Source of the DNA: Halobacillus salinarum
Lineage (GTDB): Bacteria > Bacillota > Bacilli > Bacillales > Halobacillaceae
Reading direction: 5' to 3'
Length of the DNA: 64,000 nucleotides
Assembly: GCF_022919095.1 (NCBI RefSeq)
Contig: NZ_CP095073.1
Span: 4,165,001-4,229,000, forward strand
Positions 8,075 through 16,893 of this stretch are shown here, piece by piece (the first letter of the stretch is position 1; each line of letters begins with the position of its first letter). The notes below the pieces were generated by a model. It did not search any database. It was given only the letters and a program-made list of their open reading frames with translations, and was not told the DNA's origin. A program made the position numbers and the translations under genes.

Positions 8075-8940
8075 TCCCTGTTTAATGAATCGATTAATTT
8101 TTCGATATTTTCGTCGTTATTTTCTTTTTCCACGATGCTGCGATTGGTTAATTCAAGTGCCGTTTGGAACCCTTTCCGCAAAGAACTTTTCGTAGGAAAC
8201 TTACCTAGGTCAATCCCAAGATTGACAATCGTCTGGGCAATTTCCGGCCGAATCCCTACAAGGATGCAGCGGGAACCGATTAACCGGACGGCTTCAGCTG
8301 CCTGAATAATATGATGGGCAACCATCGTATCCACCACCGGAACACCTGTAATATCAATCAGCACAACTTCAGCGTTATGCTTAATCACTCCATCGAGCAG
8401 GTTTTCCATAATCAGCTTAGCTCTCTCTGTATCAATCGTACCGATTAAAGGCATGATCGTAATGTTTTCCATCACCGGAATAAGCGGTGCAGACAACTCC
8501 TGTAAAGCCACCCGCTGAAGTGAGACAATGTGCTCCCAGCTGCCGGAGTATTCATTGACAAGCTGGTTAATAACTGGATCTACCCAGCCGTCTACTTTAC
8601 GGAGTACTTCAGAGAAATAATCCGAATCAATACTTTCGGATTGTTTTAAAATGAAGTCCGTAATTACACGGCGGAATACTTGCATGCCGTCTGTCAAATA
8701 ACTCAGCGGCCAGCCTAGGTTTATAAGCCGTTCTGCAAATTTTTCGAGATCAGCAGAAAGCCCCTGTTTTTCTATACTGGAAAAAATCACATTCACGAAT
8801 TCCCTGTTCGTGCTTTCAAACATCTCATCGGAAATAGTCGCGGTGTAATCAAATTTCTTATGAGCCTGGATTTCTTCAAGCCACATTTGTACAATGTCGT
8901 TGCTGTGTTCCAAAACTACATCCTTTATATTCTCGTCCAT
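8071..8940 (-). CDS. rsbR: Stressosome sensor RsbR (RsbRA type)
   Basis: A 289-residue protein with an N-terminal globin-like sensor domain (about 1-135) and a C-terminal STAS domain (about 150-285). The two RsbT target threonines of B. subtilis RsbRA are conserved at exactly the same numbers: Thr171 in GTIDTERA and Thr205 in VVDTMVAHH. That numbering, and GGAGGTAGAGAG directly before the ATG, fix the start at 8940 rather than 34 codons upstream. It is the first gene of the stressosome operon. I could not pick a convincing sigma-A promoter for it. Confidence 0.96.
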   Translation of the reverse strand: MDENIKDVVLEHSNDIVQMWLEEIQAHKKFDYTATISDEMFESTNREFVNVIFSSIEKQGLSADLEKFAERLINLGWPLSYLTDGMQVFRRVITDFILKQSESIDSDYFSEVLRKVDGWVDPVINQLVNEYSGSWEHIVSLQRVALQELSAPLIPVMENITIMPLIGTIDTERAKLIMENLLDGVIKHNAEVVLIDITGVPVVDTMVAHHIIQAAEAVRLIGSRCILVGIRPEIAQTIVNLGIDLGKFPTKSSLRKGFQTALELTNRSIVEKENNDENIEKLIDSLNRE

Positions 8941-9110
8941 CTCTCTACCTCCACCTGATGCTCCCTGATTTTTTACTGCCGTCGAATTGATATCCAAATA
9001 TAATGTTATCAAAAATTTGTGGTTTAATATACTAATTACCATTATTCTATACTGCTTTTAAGAATAACGCCATCCAACTTAACTGATGTAACCCAAACTT
9101 AAACGAAAAA

Positions 9111-9142
9111 TAAAAAAGAAGCCGCCTTTGCCAGACAGCTTC
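9111..9142 (-). terminator. Terminator of ndoAI-ndoA
   Basis: The minus strand reads GAAGCTGTC, loop, GGCGGCTTC, then TTTTTTATTTTT, directly after the ndoA stop. It separates the toxin operon from rsbR. Confidence 0.8.
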
Positions 9143-9144
9143 AT

Positions 9145-9495
9145 TTAAAAATCAATTAATCCAAGACTAATTTGCAGCGCTTCATTTACGCGCTGCATCA
9201 TAGGATCATCAAGTTGAGTAATCTTGTCGGTCAAACGTTGTTTATCAATCGTTCTGATTTGCTCCAGCAGGATTACTGAATTTCGTTCAAAACCATATTT
9301 GGCTGCATCAATTTCAACGTGTGTAGGTAGTTTGGCTTTTTGTATTTGCGCTGTAATCGCGGCAACGATTACGGTAGGACTAAAACGATTGCCGATGTCG
9401 TTTTGAAGAATGAGTACTGGACGAACCCCGCCTTGTTCAGAACCCACCACCGGGGACAAATCAGCGAAATAAACGTCTCCTCGTTTGACTATCAA
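9145..9495 (-). CDS. ndoA: Endoribonuclease toxin EndoA (MazF/PemK family)
   Basis: A 116-residue MazF-family endoribonuclease, nearly identical in motif content to B. subtilis EndoA, which cuts mRNA at UACAU. From the TTG start at 9495, Arg25 (GGVRPVLI) and Thr48 (VAAITAQ) fall at the family's catalytic numbers, which favours this start. A GTG at 9504 that overlaps the antitoxin stop (GTGA) is the alternative and would add three residues. It lies directly downstream of its antitoxin gene and upstream of rsbR, as in B. subtilis. Confidence 0.93.
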   Translation of the reverse strand: MIVKRGDVYFADLSPVVGSEQGGVRPVLILQNDIGNRFSPTVIVAAITAQIQKAKLPTHVEIDAAKYGFERNSVILLEQIRTIDKQRLTDKITQLDDPMMQRVNEALQISLGLIDF

Positions 9496-9500
9496 TGGCT

Positions 9501-9776
9501 TCACACCCCGCCCACTAATTGCTCCAGGGTGTGTTCTGCCTCCTCTTCAGCCTGAAACGCTTCTGAAGCGATGTTTAAGTTAATTTTTGCCATCTCCATG
9601 TAGCCTCTGCGCATTGTCTCTCTAATATGGCGCTGCTTTTTCTCACGCAAATACATTTTTGTTGCTTGACACATGAAATCGCTCCGATCACTGTTTTCGA
9701 GTTGAATAAAGCCATCCACTTCATTGAGTAGGTTATCCGGAATCCGAATGACAATCTCCTGCATGCTGTCGGACAA
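9501..9776 (-). CDS. ndoAI: Antitoxin EndoAI (ribbon-helix-helix)
   Basis: A protein of about 91 residues with an N-terminal ribbon-helix-helix segment ([16 protein letters not shown]) and the conserved C-terminal toxin-binding part containing [18 protein letters not shown]. It neutralises EndoA and probably represses its own operon. GGAGG lies three bases before an ATG at 9782 and nine bases before a TTG at 9776. The TTG gives better spacing and matches the MSES-type N terminus of the family, so it is preferred; the ATG is possible. A weak promoter, TTGCAA-N17-TAAACT, can be seen about 50-80 bases upstream. Confidence 0.9.
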   Translation of the reverse strand: MSDSMQEIVIRIPDNLLNEVDGFIQLENSDRSDFMCQATKMYLREKKQRHIRETMRRGYMEMAKINLNIASEAFQAEEEAEHTLEQLVGGV

Positions 9777-9940
9777 AACCATACACCTCCACCATCTTCT
9801 CTTAAAAGAAACCAGTCAATAATTCCAATATAAGTTTATCATTCAGGAGAGGCTATTGCAAAGGCGTCTTGGAATTTTTTCGTAAAATATGAAGCCTGTT
9901 CGCCCTTCTTCTGGATATTTGTTGAATTCTGCATGTCACA

Positions 9941-11098
9941 TCATAATGAATTCTCAACATCTATGATTCGGCCATCTCTTAAATATACGCGAGGAACCCG
10001 TGAACTAATCATACAAGGTATCTCATAATTTATGGTTTCTAAATGGGCAGCTACTTCATCTGCACTAACCTCTGCTTGTTGTTCTTTACCAATTAAGGTA
10101 ACCATTGTACCTACAGGATATTCCTGATCCAGACGAATCATAAATTGATCCATGCAGATCCGTCCCACAATCTGGTGTCTTTTGCCATCAACAATAACAT
10201 CCATGCCTTGCAGCTTACGGATCCACCCATCTGCATATCCGAGCGGAACTGTCCCGATCCACTCTTCGGAAGAGGTCCTGTAAGTGGCACCATAGCTGAC
10301 AGCTTCTCCTGCTTCCATTTTTTTAACGTGGACCAATCTGCTTTTTAGGGCAAACGCAGGTTTTAAATCGATCGGTTTTTCTTTTTTGACAAGCGGAGAA
10401 GGGTATAGGCCGTACATACTGATGCCGTACCGGACAAATTGCTTCATTTGCCCAGGAAATCGCATACTCGCAGCACTGTTTCCGGTATGGATAAAGAAGG
10501 GCTCTTTCCAAACTTCTCTTAAATGCGTCATCAGCGATTCAAACCTCTGGGATTGCTCTTCATAATAATCAAGTTCTTCCTCATCTGCAGTTGCAAAATG
10601 GGTATAAACGGCTTCCAGCTGGAATTGGCTGGTCTTTCGAATAAACGAAAGAATTTCATCCATTTCTTCGTTCGATCGTATGCCGATCCTCCCCATACCG
10701 GTATCCCATTTCATATGAACCTTTAAAGGGGTAGGCAGCTGCAGTTCACTTACTTTCTGGAGCCACTCCGCCTGAAAAACCGTCACGCTGATTTGGTGGC
10801 TGGCAGCAACCGGTGCATCCTCCGGACGAATCCAGCCCATAACCAGGATAGGAGCTTCAATACCCGCCTCTCTTAATTTAATCGCTTCATCCAGCAAAGA
10901 TACGGCAAGCGCTTCAGCTCCGGATTTCAAGGCTTGCTCGGCAACCTGGACATCTCCATGGCCGTAGGCATTTGCTTTTACGACAGCATAAACCTTCGTC
11001 CCTTTATAGAGCCTGTTCTTGAGTTGTTTTATATTGTAATCAACGGCAGAAAGGTCGATTTCTGCCCATGAGTCCCTGTAAAAAGTTTCGATCGACAA
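9941..11098 (-). CDS. alr: Alanine racemase
   Basis: A 385-residue fold type III PLP enzyme that interconverts L- and D-alanine for peptidoglycan. The PLP lysine is in AVVKANAYGHGD near residue 40, and the second catalytic tyrosine is in SYGATYRT near residue 265. The start is TTG at 11098, eight bases after GAGAGGAG, which gives an N terminus like that of B. subtilis Alr (FYRDSWAEIDL); ATG codons upstream have no ribosome site. A consensus sigma-A promoter lies 35 bases before it. It is upstream of the endoA genes as in B. subtilis. Confidence 0.96.
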   Translation of the reverse strand: MSIETFYRDSWAEIDLSAVDYNIKQLKNRLYKGTKVYAVVKANAYGHGDVQVAEQALKSGAEALAVSLLDEAIKLREAGIEAPILVMGWIRPEDAPVAASHQISVTVFQAEWLQKVSELQLPTPLKVHMKWDTGMGRIGIRSNEEMDEILSFIRKTSQFQLEAVYTHFATADEEELDYYEEQSQRFESLMTHLREVWKEPFFIHTGNSAASMRFPGQMKQFVRYGISMYGLYPSPLVKKEKPIDLKPAFALKSRLVHVKKMEAGEAVSYGATYRTSSEEWIGTVPLGYADGWIRKLQGMDVIVDGKRHQIVGRICMDQFMIRLDQEYPVGTMVTLIGKEQQAEVSADEVAAHLETINYEIPCMISSRVPRVYLRDGRIIDVENSL

Positions 11099-11132
11099 AG
11101 GTCTGACTCCTCTCTTCATCCAATATCTTTCT

Positions 11133-11161
11133 ATTATTGAACGAGGGGCAGACCGTGTCAA
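11133..11161 (-). promoter_or_regulatory. Sigma-A promoter of alr
   Basis: On the minus strand TTGACA (11156-11161) and AATAAT (11133-11138) are 17 bases apart. The expected transcript start is about 25 bases before the TTG start codon. Confidence 0.75.
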
Positions 11162-11164
11162 ATC

Positions 11165-11197
11165 CTTAAAAATAAAAGCAGACCGCTAAGCCTGCTT
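11165..11197 (-). terminator. Terminator of ydcC
   Basis: AAGCAG (11192-11197 complement) and CTGCTT (11176-11181 complement) form a stem followed by TTATTTTTAAGG on the minus strand. It ends the acpS-nnr-ydcC run just upstream of the alr promoter. Confidence 0.7.
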
Positions 11198-11207
11198 ACC
11201 AAAGATT

Positions 11208-12230
11208 TTATTTGACCGCGTGATTATTGATCGAGCTTGCCACTGACACCATTTCTTCTTCGGTTAATTGATCACTCGCCAAATGGAAGGTTGTGCCATT
11301 TTGCGTCCATTCAAGATGCTGGTCCGCAAGCGCACCGATGACGCCGTCTGAAAGCTGTACCGGATCACCATTCACGTGGACAGAAGTCTGGGCACTAGCC
11401 GCTTGAACGTCAGCCGTTTCTTGAATGAGGGTGAAATTCTTTTCTCCTGTATAATTCATAATGACACGGTTTCCGTCCTCCGTACTCATTTCCTGTTCAT
11501 CAGCAAGCTCGGCCCCGTAGGTTTCTTCAGGATAAAGAACCTCCGACACCTGATTTTCCTCCATGTTTGCGACAGGCACCTCTGCTGTTGCCATCGCCAT
11601 GTTTTTATCGACATCAAAGTCTTCTTTTTTCAGTGAATCGTCTTTCGAAAAATTAGAGAATTGGACTTCCACTAGTGCGTTCATATCCTGGTCAAAGACT
11701 TTGACCATAACCGGCTGGTAAGATTTTTTATCAAAATAGATCTCTTGATAAGGCAGTGTTTTATTGTTTTGATAATTGGTTTTCGTTTTAAAGACGTAAT
11801 GGTTTTCCGTTGTGTTGAATTCCGCTTCTGAATCAGCTTTAATATCTTTGATCAAAGAGGCATACAAGTATGGCTGGCTTGTGTTCTGCGGCCAGTCACT
11901 CTGGAACTTGAAGCTCTTGTTCAGAGCTGGAGTGAGGACGTAAACGCCGCTGCCATTTTTCAAAATGATCTGGCTCCCCTTTTCATCCTGGTCATTTTGA
12001 AGCTTGACCCGGTAAAAATCATCTTTTTTATGCCAGACTTGAATATGATATTGCTGCTCTTCTTTCCCGGTCCGCATTTTCATATTGGCGTCCGTTTTAT
12101 ATCCAGCCATATCGCTTGCCTTTTGTTCAAGCTTTTTCAACACATCTTCTTTGGATTGCTGTCCGCACGCACTTAAGGCGAGCATGGCAAACAACGAGGC
12201 GAACAAAAGGATTAGAAAACGTCTTTTCAT
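11208..12230 (-). CDS. LolA-like lipoprotein, sporulation-associated YdcC family
   Basis: A 340-residue protein with a lipoprotein signal peptide: KRR, a hydrophobic stretch, and the lipobox LSAC with Cys22. The rest is a LolA-like beta fold (about 40-220) followed by a family-specific C-terminal region. It is expected to be anchored on the outer face of the membrane. The B. subtilis homologue YdcC lies in the same gene order and is expressed in the mother cell during sporulation. The precise function is unknown; despite the fold, a lipoprotein-carrier role is not expected in a Gram-positive cell. The ATG follows AAAGGAG. Confidence 0.88.
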   Translation of the reverse strand: MKRRFLILLFASLFAMLALSACGQQSKEDVLKKLEQKASDMAGYKTDANMKMRTGKEEQQYHIQVWHKKDDFYRVKLQNDQDEKGSQIILKNGSGVYVLTPALNKSFKFQSDWPQNTSQPYLYASLIKDIKADSEAEFNTTENHYVFKTKTNYQNNKTLPYQEIYFDKKSYQPVMVKVFDQDMNALVEVQFSNFSKDDSLKKEDFDVDKNMAMATAEVPVANMEENQVSEVLYPEETYGAELADEQEMSTEDGNRVIMNYTGEKNFTLIQETADVQAASAQTSVHVNGDPVQLSDGVIGALADQHLEWTQNGTTFHLASDQLTEEEMVSVASSINNHAVK

Positions 12231-12280
12231 TAACTCAACTCCTTTGTCTCAACTGAGGACAAAGGGAACGCATCACTTTA

Positions 12281-13795
12281 CTAAGAAAATATACGGAAGG
12301 ATTGGGACAGTCCTTCTATGACATCTGTAGCAAGCAGACCCGTCTTAGAATGCGACGCTTCCGTTAGAAGCTCGGCCGTCGAGCCGTGGATGAAGCACCC
12401 ATTGCACAGGCCGTCCATAAAGGATTCGCTCTGAAGCATCATTGCAAGCAGGATTCCCGACAGGACGTCGCCGGTTCCTCCTTTTGCAAGTCCTGCATTG
12501 CCGGACACATCTACACGCTGATCTCCCTCTGGGGACGTAATGATCGTCGCCGGTCCTTTTAGAACGAGGTAAACCCCATGGGAACAAGCAAACTCCTTTG
12601 AGTAAGCAAATGGCGACTGCATCACTTTGGAAATCGGTTCGCCTGTCAAATGGGCAAACTCTCCAGGATGCGGCGTCAACACGATCGGTGCAGACCGTAC
12701 TTCTACATCCTCAAGCAGTTCCTTCACTTGATAAAGGCCATCCGCATCAATTAACAGCGGAACATTGAGCTCGGCCAGCAGTTCACTCATAAGCTCCTGC
12801 ACTTCCGAATTCCGGCCGATTCCCATTCCCACAGCAACTCCATCGAATTGCTGGAAATCCTCAACAGCATGTCCGGTAATTGCGCCGTCTTTTTCATTCA
12901 TCGGCAAAAACGTAGCTTCCTGGACATATGAAGAAACAGATGGAATGGCGCTTTTTGCAGTAGCAACCGTTACCAGTCCTGCACCGCTTCTTAGAGCTGC
13001 TTTCGCTGACACCGCAATAGACCCCGGCATGGAATAAGACCCTCCGATGATGAGTCCTCTTCCATGACTGCCCTTATGCGAGTCTGCACCTCTTTTCGGC
13101 AAGGTCCTTTTCACATCATCCGCTTGCCAGACGACCCTTCTCCCTTTGTTCTTATACTTGACAGGGAGTCCGATTTCCACAACCTCCACTTCCCCGTAAT
13201 AAGGGCGGGTATGCTGTAGAAAAGCGCTCATTTTTAGAGCCGCTATCACAATGGTGTGGTCCGCCCGAAATCCATCGAAGTCCACCACACCTTCATCTGC
13301 CGGTACCCCTGTTGGAAGATCAACAGCAATACGGCAGCAGGATTGCTGATTGGCGAGCTCAACAATTTCCTTTAATGGTGATCGCAACGGTCCATTTGCA
13401 CCTATGCCTAACATAGCATCCACCAACACATCGGCGGATTGCATCGCAGCTGTGAATTCTTCCCAGTCTTCAAGCTTTAGGAGCGGGTAATTTGAGGCTG
13501 AATAGATTTCTTTGTGAAGCAAAGCATCACCAGAAATTTTTTCATCCGGCACCACCTGCCAGGCTTGCACATGATAGCCTCTGTTAAGCAGAGTCCGTGC
13601 GAGGACAAATCCATCCCCTCCATTGTTTCCTGCTCCAATGAGCACTAAAATTCTATCGTGCCTCTCTACCTTTCCCTCCACTGCCCGGGCTGCTTCACGG
13701 CCGGCACTTTCCATCAACACTTTCCCTTCAATTCCAGCTGACTGGATAGCCAGCTGGTCCCAGTCGTACATTTCTTGTGCGGTGACAATCTCCAT
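12281..13795 (-). CDS. nnr: Bifunctional NAD(P)HX epimerase/dehydratase
   Basis: A 504-residue two-domain metabolite-repair enzyme. The N-terminal YjeF_N epimerase domain (about 1-210) has GAGNNGGDGFVLAR. The C-terminal ADP-dependent dehydratase domain (about 225-500, ribokinase-like) has GSYSMPGSIAVSAKAALRSG, LTPHPGEFAHL and GNAGLAKGGTGDVLSGI. Together they turn damaged hydrated NAD(P)H back into NAD(P)H. The start at 13795 follows GTAGGAGGG with six bases of spacing; an ATG 13 codons upstream lacks one. It sits between acpS and ydcC, as in B. subtilis, and probably shares their transcript. Confidence 0.94.
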   Translation of the reverse strand: MEIVTAQEMYDWDQLAIQSAGIEGKVLMESAGREAARAVEGKVERHDRILVLIGAGNNGGDGFVLARTLLNRGYHVQAWQVVPDEKISGDALLHKEIYSASNYPLLKLEDWEEFTAAMQSADVLVDAMLGIGANGPLRSPLKEIVELANQQSCCRIAVDLPTGVPADEGVVDFDGFRADHTIVIAALKMSAFLQHTRPYYGEVEVVEIGLPVKYKNKGRRVVWQADDVKRTLPKRGADSHKGSHGRGLIIGGSYSMPGSIAVSAKAALRSGAGLVTVATAKSAIPSVSSYVQEATFLPMNEKDGAITGHAVEDFQQFDGVAVGMGIGRNSEVQELMSELLAELNVPLLIDADGLYQVKELLEDVEVRSAPIVLTPHPGEFAHLTGEPISKVMQSPFAYSKEFACSHGVYLVLKGPATIITSPEGDQRVDVSGNAGLAKGGTGDVLSGILLAMMLQSESFMDGLCNGCFIHGSTAELLTEASHSKTGLLATDVIEGLSQSFRIFS

Positions 13796-13853
13796 TTCGT
13801 TCCCTCCTACCCGCATTACAATGTTATGAGACAAACTATGTAATTATGTCATT

Positions 13854-14210
13854 TCACCTTTCTTCAACAATTACCTGCGCCATAGCATGAGATAAACTAT
13901 GAGAGATTGATACCCAGATGGTAAGCTTCTCATAGCCCTTTACACGAACGCGCGGGGCTCCTTCAGGATTTGGCAAAATTTCAATGTCCTGAAAACTAAG
14001 TTTTCCGATGCCGGTATGAAAAGCTTTTGCTACGGCTTCCTTCGCCGCAAATCTTCCAGCCAGAAATTCATGCTGGCGCTTTTCTTTCATACCTGTATAG
14101 ATATTGAACTCTTCAGGAGTTAATATTCGTTGAACAAACCGCTGATTTCGCTTTATACTTTGATTAATACGATCAATCTCAATAAGGTCTACACCAATTC
14201 CCTGGATCAT
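13854..14210 (-). CDS. acpS: Holo-[acyl-carrier-protein] synthase
   Basis: A 118-residue phosphopantetheinyl transferase that moves 4'-phosphopantetheine from CoA to acyl carrier protein. The two signature motifs are [12 protein letters not shown] at the N terminus and [11 protein letters not shown] near residue 60, plus VSISHS near the C terminus. Of two in-frame ATGs (14216 and 14210), the second has better spacing from AAAGGA. It is followed by nnr and then ydcC. Upstream is a possible sigma-B or sigma-A promoter (14245-14269). Confidence 0.95.
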   Translation of the reverse strand: MIQGIGVDLIEIDRINQSIKRNQRFVQRILTPEEFNIYTGMKEKRQHEFLAGRFAAKEAVAKAFHTGIGKLSFQDIEILPNPEGAPRVRVKGYEKLTIWVSISHSLSHAMAQVIVEER

Positions 14211-14244
14211 TTTCATCTTCCTTTACAATGAAACTAGTTGTAGT

Positions 14245-14269
14245 ATACCCGATAACCTCTCTCTTAAAA
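14245..14269 (-). promoter_or_regulatory. Candidate promoter of acpS, sigma-B-like
   Basis: The minus strand reads TTTTAA, 13 bases, GGGTAT (14245-14250). The -10 matches the sigma-B consensus fully, but the -35 is in a T-rich run. The same segment holds TATACT, which could serve sigma-A, so the assignment is open. Confidence 0.35.
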
Positions 14270-14336
14270 AAAGAATAATAGCTGGAAATTTCGCTTATAT
14301 TGACGAGTATAAGGGTTTTTAAAGGAGAATCGACTA

Positions 14337-15101
14337 ATGTTTGTACGTACAGAAAGCTTTAAAGAATTTATTCGTTTTTACCCCATTGTATCCGCCTTAG
14401 TAATCATCCATTTTGTTCTCTGGCTCTTGATTAGCGTGCTTCACTTCGGTTTTGCAGTTCAGCTTTACCAGCAGGGGCTTGGAGTGAACCTGCTTATTTC
14501 CCAAGGGGAATACTGGAGACTGATCACCCCGGTTTTCCTTCACGCAGGGTTTGCTCACGCTTTATTCAATTCATTTTCCCTCGTCCTTTTCGGTCCTGCT
14601 TTGGAACAGATGCTCGGGAAAACAAAGTTCATCCTCTTATATTTATTTGCAGGTTTTGCCGGTAACCTCGGCACTTACATCGCAAGCCCGGAATCCTACA
14701 CGGCTCACTTAGGAGCTTCCGGCGCTATCTTTGGTCTATTCGGCGTTTACATTTTCATGGTGTTTTTTAGAAAGCATTTAATCGATCAAGCCAATGCCCA
14801 AATCATTACTGTCATTTTCATATTAGGTGCGGTGATGACATTTCTTCAGGCTAACATTAACGTGCTCGGCCATATTTTTGGGTTTCTTGGGGGATTGGCC
14901 GCCGCGCCGATTGTTTTAAGAAATGTACAAGGATTTTCTTTATCGCAGATCCGCTCCAGAAGTTCAAGCCCGGGAGGGTTCAGCTTTAACCCCAATCGTC
15001 ACAGTAGAAGGAACCGTTCGCTTAAAACCGCGGGCCGCTACCTCTTTTGGGGACTTATTATTTTTCTAGTTGCCATTTACGTATTTTCGAATTTCTTGTA
15101 A
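14337..15101 (+). CDS. Rhomboid family intramembrane serine protease (YdcA-type)
   Basis: A 254-residue membrane protein with six to seven hydrophobic helices. The catalytic serine is in GASGAIFG near residue 130, and the catalytic histidine is in GHIFGFLGG near residue 183. The second-loop HAGFAHALFNSFSL motif is also typical. Rhomboids cut transmembrane substrates within the membrane; the substrate is not predictable. The start follows AAAGGAGAATCGACTA. It is divergent from acpS, as ydcA is from ydcB/acpS in B. subtilis. The C terminus has a Ser/Arg/Asn-rich segment before a final helix. Confidence 0.93.
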   Translation: MFVRTESFKEFIRFYPIVSALVIIHFVLWLLISVLHFGFAVQLYQQGLGVNLLISQGEYWRLITPVFLHAGFAHALFNSFSLVLFGPALEQMLGKTKFILLYLFAGFAGNLGTYIASPESYTAHLGASGAIFGLFGVYIFMVFFRKHLIDQANAQIITVIFILGAVMTFLQANINVLGHIFGFLGGLAAAPIVLRNVQGFSLSQIRSRSSSPGGFSFNPNRHSRRNRSLKTAGRYLFWGLIIFLVAIYVFSNFL

Positions 15102-15147
15102 AAAACTTTACTGAAATAACAGGAGCTTACACCCTCGCTCCCATCAT

Positions 15148-15186
15148 AAAAAAACTGGCAGACTAGAATGTCTGCCAGTTTTTTAT
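15148..15186. terminator. Bidirectional terminator between rhomboid gene and cshA
   Basis: AAAAAAACTGGCAGA and TCTGCCAGTTTTTTA form a perfect stem with A and T tracts on both sides. It serves the converging genes and overlaps the end of cshA. Confidence 0.9.
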
Positions 15187-16667
15187 TAATTTACGTTAGA
15201 ATTACGCTTTTTATTCTGAAAGCCGTGTTTCCCTTTGCTATTAAATTTACGATTGCGTGATTTATTATTGCCGCTGCGTTTAAAATTACGATTGCCATCT
15301 TTACGATAGTTTTTCTTGTTTTTGTTCTTATCGCGCTGTGCGCCTTTTACACTGATCGGCTGAACTGAAGTTAAGCGGACAGGCACTTCGTCACGTTCTT
15401 TTGTCAGCAGTTTAAGAGCTGCTGCCACTACTTCTGATGCATCGTGGTCCTGCAGCAGTTGATCAGCCGCTTGATGGTACTTATTCAAGTCGTTAGCATC
15501 AATGGTTTCTTTAATTTTGTCTACAGCTACCTGCTGCTGGCCCCGCTTAGCTTCATCAGATGAAGGCACATGTAAACGTTCCACTTTTTTCTTCGTGAGT
15601 TTCTCGATCAAGTGAAGCTGCGCTTTTTCTCTCGGTGTTACAAAAGAGACTGATTCTCCCTTACGTCCAGCACGGCCAGTACGGCCAATTCGGTGAACAT
15701 AGCTTTCCGGATCCTGTGGAATGTCAAAGTTATAGACGTGAGAAACATCGGATATATCAAGTCCGCGTGCAGCAACGTCTGTTGCTACTAAGATTTCAAT
15801 GCGGCCGCGTTTAAATTTATTAAGCACAGACATCCGTTTCCCCTGAGTTAAGTCTCCGTGAATCCCTTCCGCTCTGAATCCGCGTGCTTGCAAACCGTCA
15901 GATAACTCATCGACACGGCGTTTCGTACGGCCGAACACAATGGCTAATGCCGGTGCGTGAATATCAAGCAGACGAGTCAGCGTATCAAATTTATGCTTCT
16001 CAGGGATTTCTACGTAGTATTGGTCAATATTTTCAACGGTCATTTCTTTTGATTTTACTTTTACTTCTTCAGGCTTTTTCATCAGCGTTGTGGCGATATC
16101 GCGGATTTCCTTAGGCATCGTTGCTGAGAAAAGCAGCGTTTGACGATGTTCAGGCAACGCTTTTAAAATGTCGCGGATATCGTCAATGAAACCCATATTC
16201 AGCATCTCATCAGCTTCATCCAATACTGCTGTATGCACATTCTCAAGTTTAATCGTTTTTCTGCGGATGTGATCGAGTAAACGTCCAGGTGTTGCGACGA
16301 CAATTTGATTGTCGCGTAAAGCACGGATTTGACGCTCCATGTTAGAGCCGCCGTAAATCGGTAATGTGCGAATGCCTTTGTTTTTTCCAAGGCGGTTAAC
16401 TTCTTCCGCAACCTGAATAGCCAATTCACGTGTCGGGGCAATGACTAATCCTTGAACAGCCTTTAAATCTTTATTGATCTTCTCGATCATCGGAATTCCA
16501 AAAGCTGCTGTCTTACCAGTACCTGTCTGAGCCTGACCGATTACGTCCTTGCCTTGCATCCCAAGCGGGATGGTTTGTTCTTGAATGGGTGTGGTTTCCT
16601 CAAAGCCCATATGATTCAGAGCTTTTAAAACTGGGTTTGATAAACCTAATGATTGAAATGTTGTCAC
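15186..16667 (-). CDS. cshA: DEAD-box ATP-dependent RNA helicase CshA
   Basis: A 493-residue DEAD-box helicase: Q motif TPIQEQTIP, Walker A AQTGTGKT (about 46-53), [24 protein letters not shown] and [11 protein letters not shown] basic, Asn/Lys/Arg-rich tail (about 430-493) is typical of CshA and binds RNA. In B. subtilis CshA works with the RNA degradosome and in ribosome assembly in the cold. The start is GTG at 16667, giving an N terminus like B. subtilis CshA ([10 protein letters not shown]); the spacing from AAAGGAG is long, 12 bases. The mRNA leader of about 140 bases contains a terminator (16724-16759). Confidence 0.93.
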   Translation of the reverse strand: MTTFQSLGLSNPVLKALNHMGFEETTPIQEQTIPLGMQGKDVIGQAQTGTGKTAAFGIPMIEKINKDLKAVQGLVIAPTRELAIQVAEEVNRLGKNKGIRTLPIYGGSNMERQIRALRDNQIVVATPGRLLDHIRRKTIKLENVHTAVLDEADEMLNMGFIDDIRDILKALPEHRQTLLFSATMPKEIRDIATTLMKKPEEVKVKSKEMTVENIDQYYVEIPEKHKFDTLTRLLDIHAPALAIVFGRTKRRVDELSDGLQARGFRAEGIHGDLTQGKRMSVLNKFKRGRIEILVATDVAARGLDISDVSHVYNFDIPQDPESYVHRIGRTGRAGRKGESVSFVTPREKAQLHLIEKLTKKKVERLHVPSSDEAKRGQQQVAVDKIKETIDANDLNKYHQAADQLLQDHDASEVVAAALKLLTKERDEVPVRLTSVQPISVKGAQRDKNKNKKNYRKDGNRNFKRSGNNKSRNRKFNSKGKHGFQNKKRNSNVN

Positions 16668-16723
16668 TATTTGTTCATACTCCTTTAAAATAAAATCTTC
16701 TACCTTATATATAGAAAACATGT

Positions 16724-16759
16724 AAAAAAAGCCTTCTGCCCCACGACACGGAAAGGCTT
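16724..16759 (-). terminator. Terminator within the cshA leader
   Basis: The minus strand reads AAGCCTT (16753-16759), a 17-base loop, AAGGCTT (16729-16735), then a run of Ts. It lies between the cshA promoter and start codon, so it may attenuate cshA transcription. Confidence 0.7.
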
Positions 16760-16811
16760 CTAAAATACCTGCCTGATAGATTAACTAATCTTAACACACA
16801 TGACAGTTTTA

Positions 16812-16840
16812 ATTCTACACATTTTTTCTATGCTTTTCAA
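16812..16840 (-). promoter_or_regulatory. Sigma-A promoter of cshA
   Basis: On the minus strand TTGAAA (16835-16840) and TAGAAT (16812-16817) are 17 bases apart. The transcript would start near 16805 and have a leader of about 140 bases. Confidence 0.7.
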
Positions 16841-16893
16841 ACCTAATAATGATAAAATGAGTAAAAAATGATGTCTTCCCGAGGAGGGATCCA

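Noticed and set aside
8941-9042. Longer rsbR start 34 codons upstream
   Set aside because: No ribosome site there, and the conserved threonines 171 and 205 have the B. subtilis numbers only with the 8940 start.
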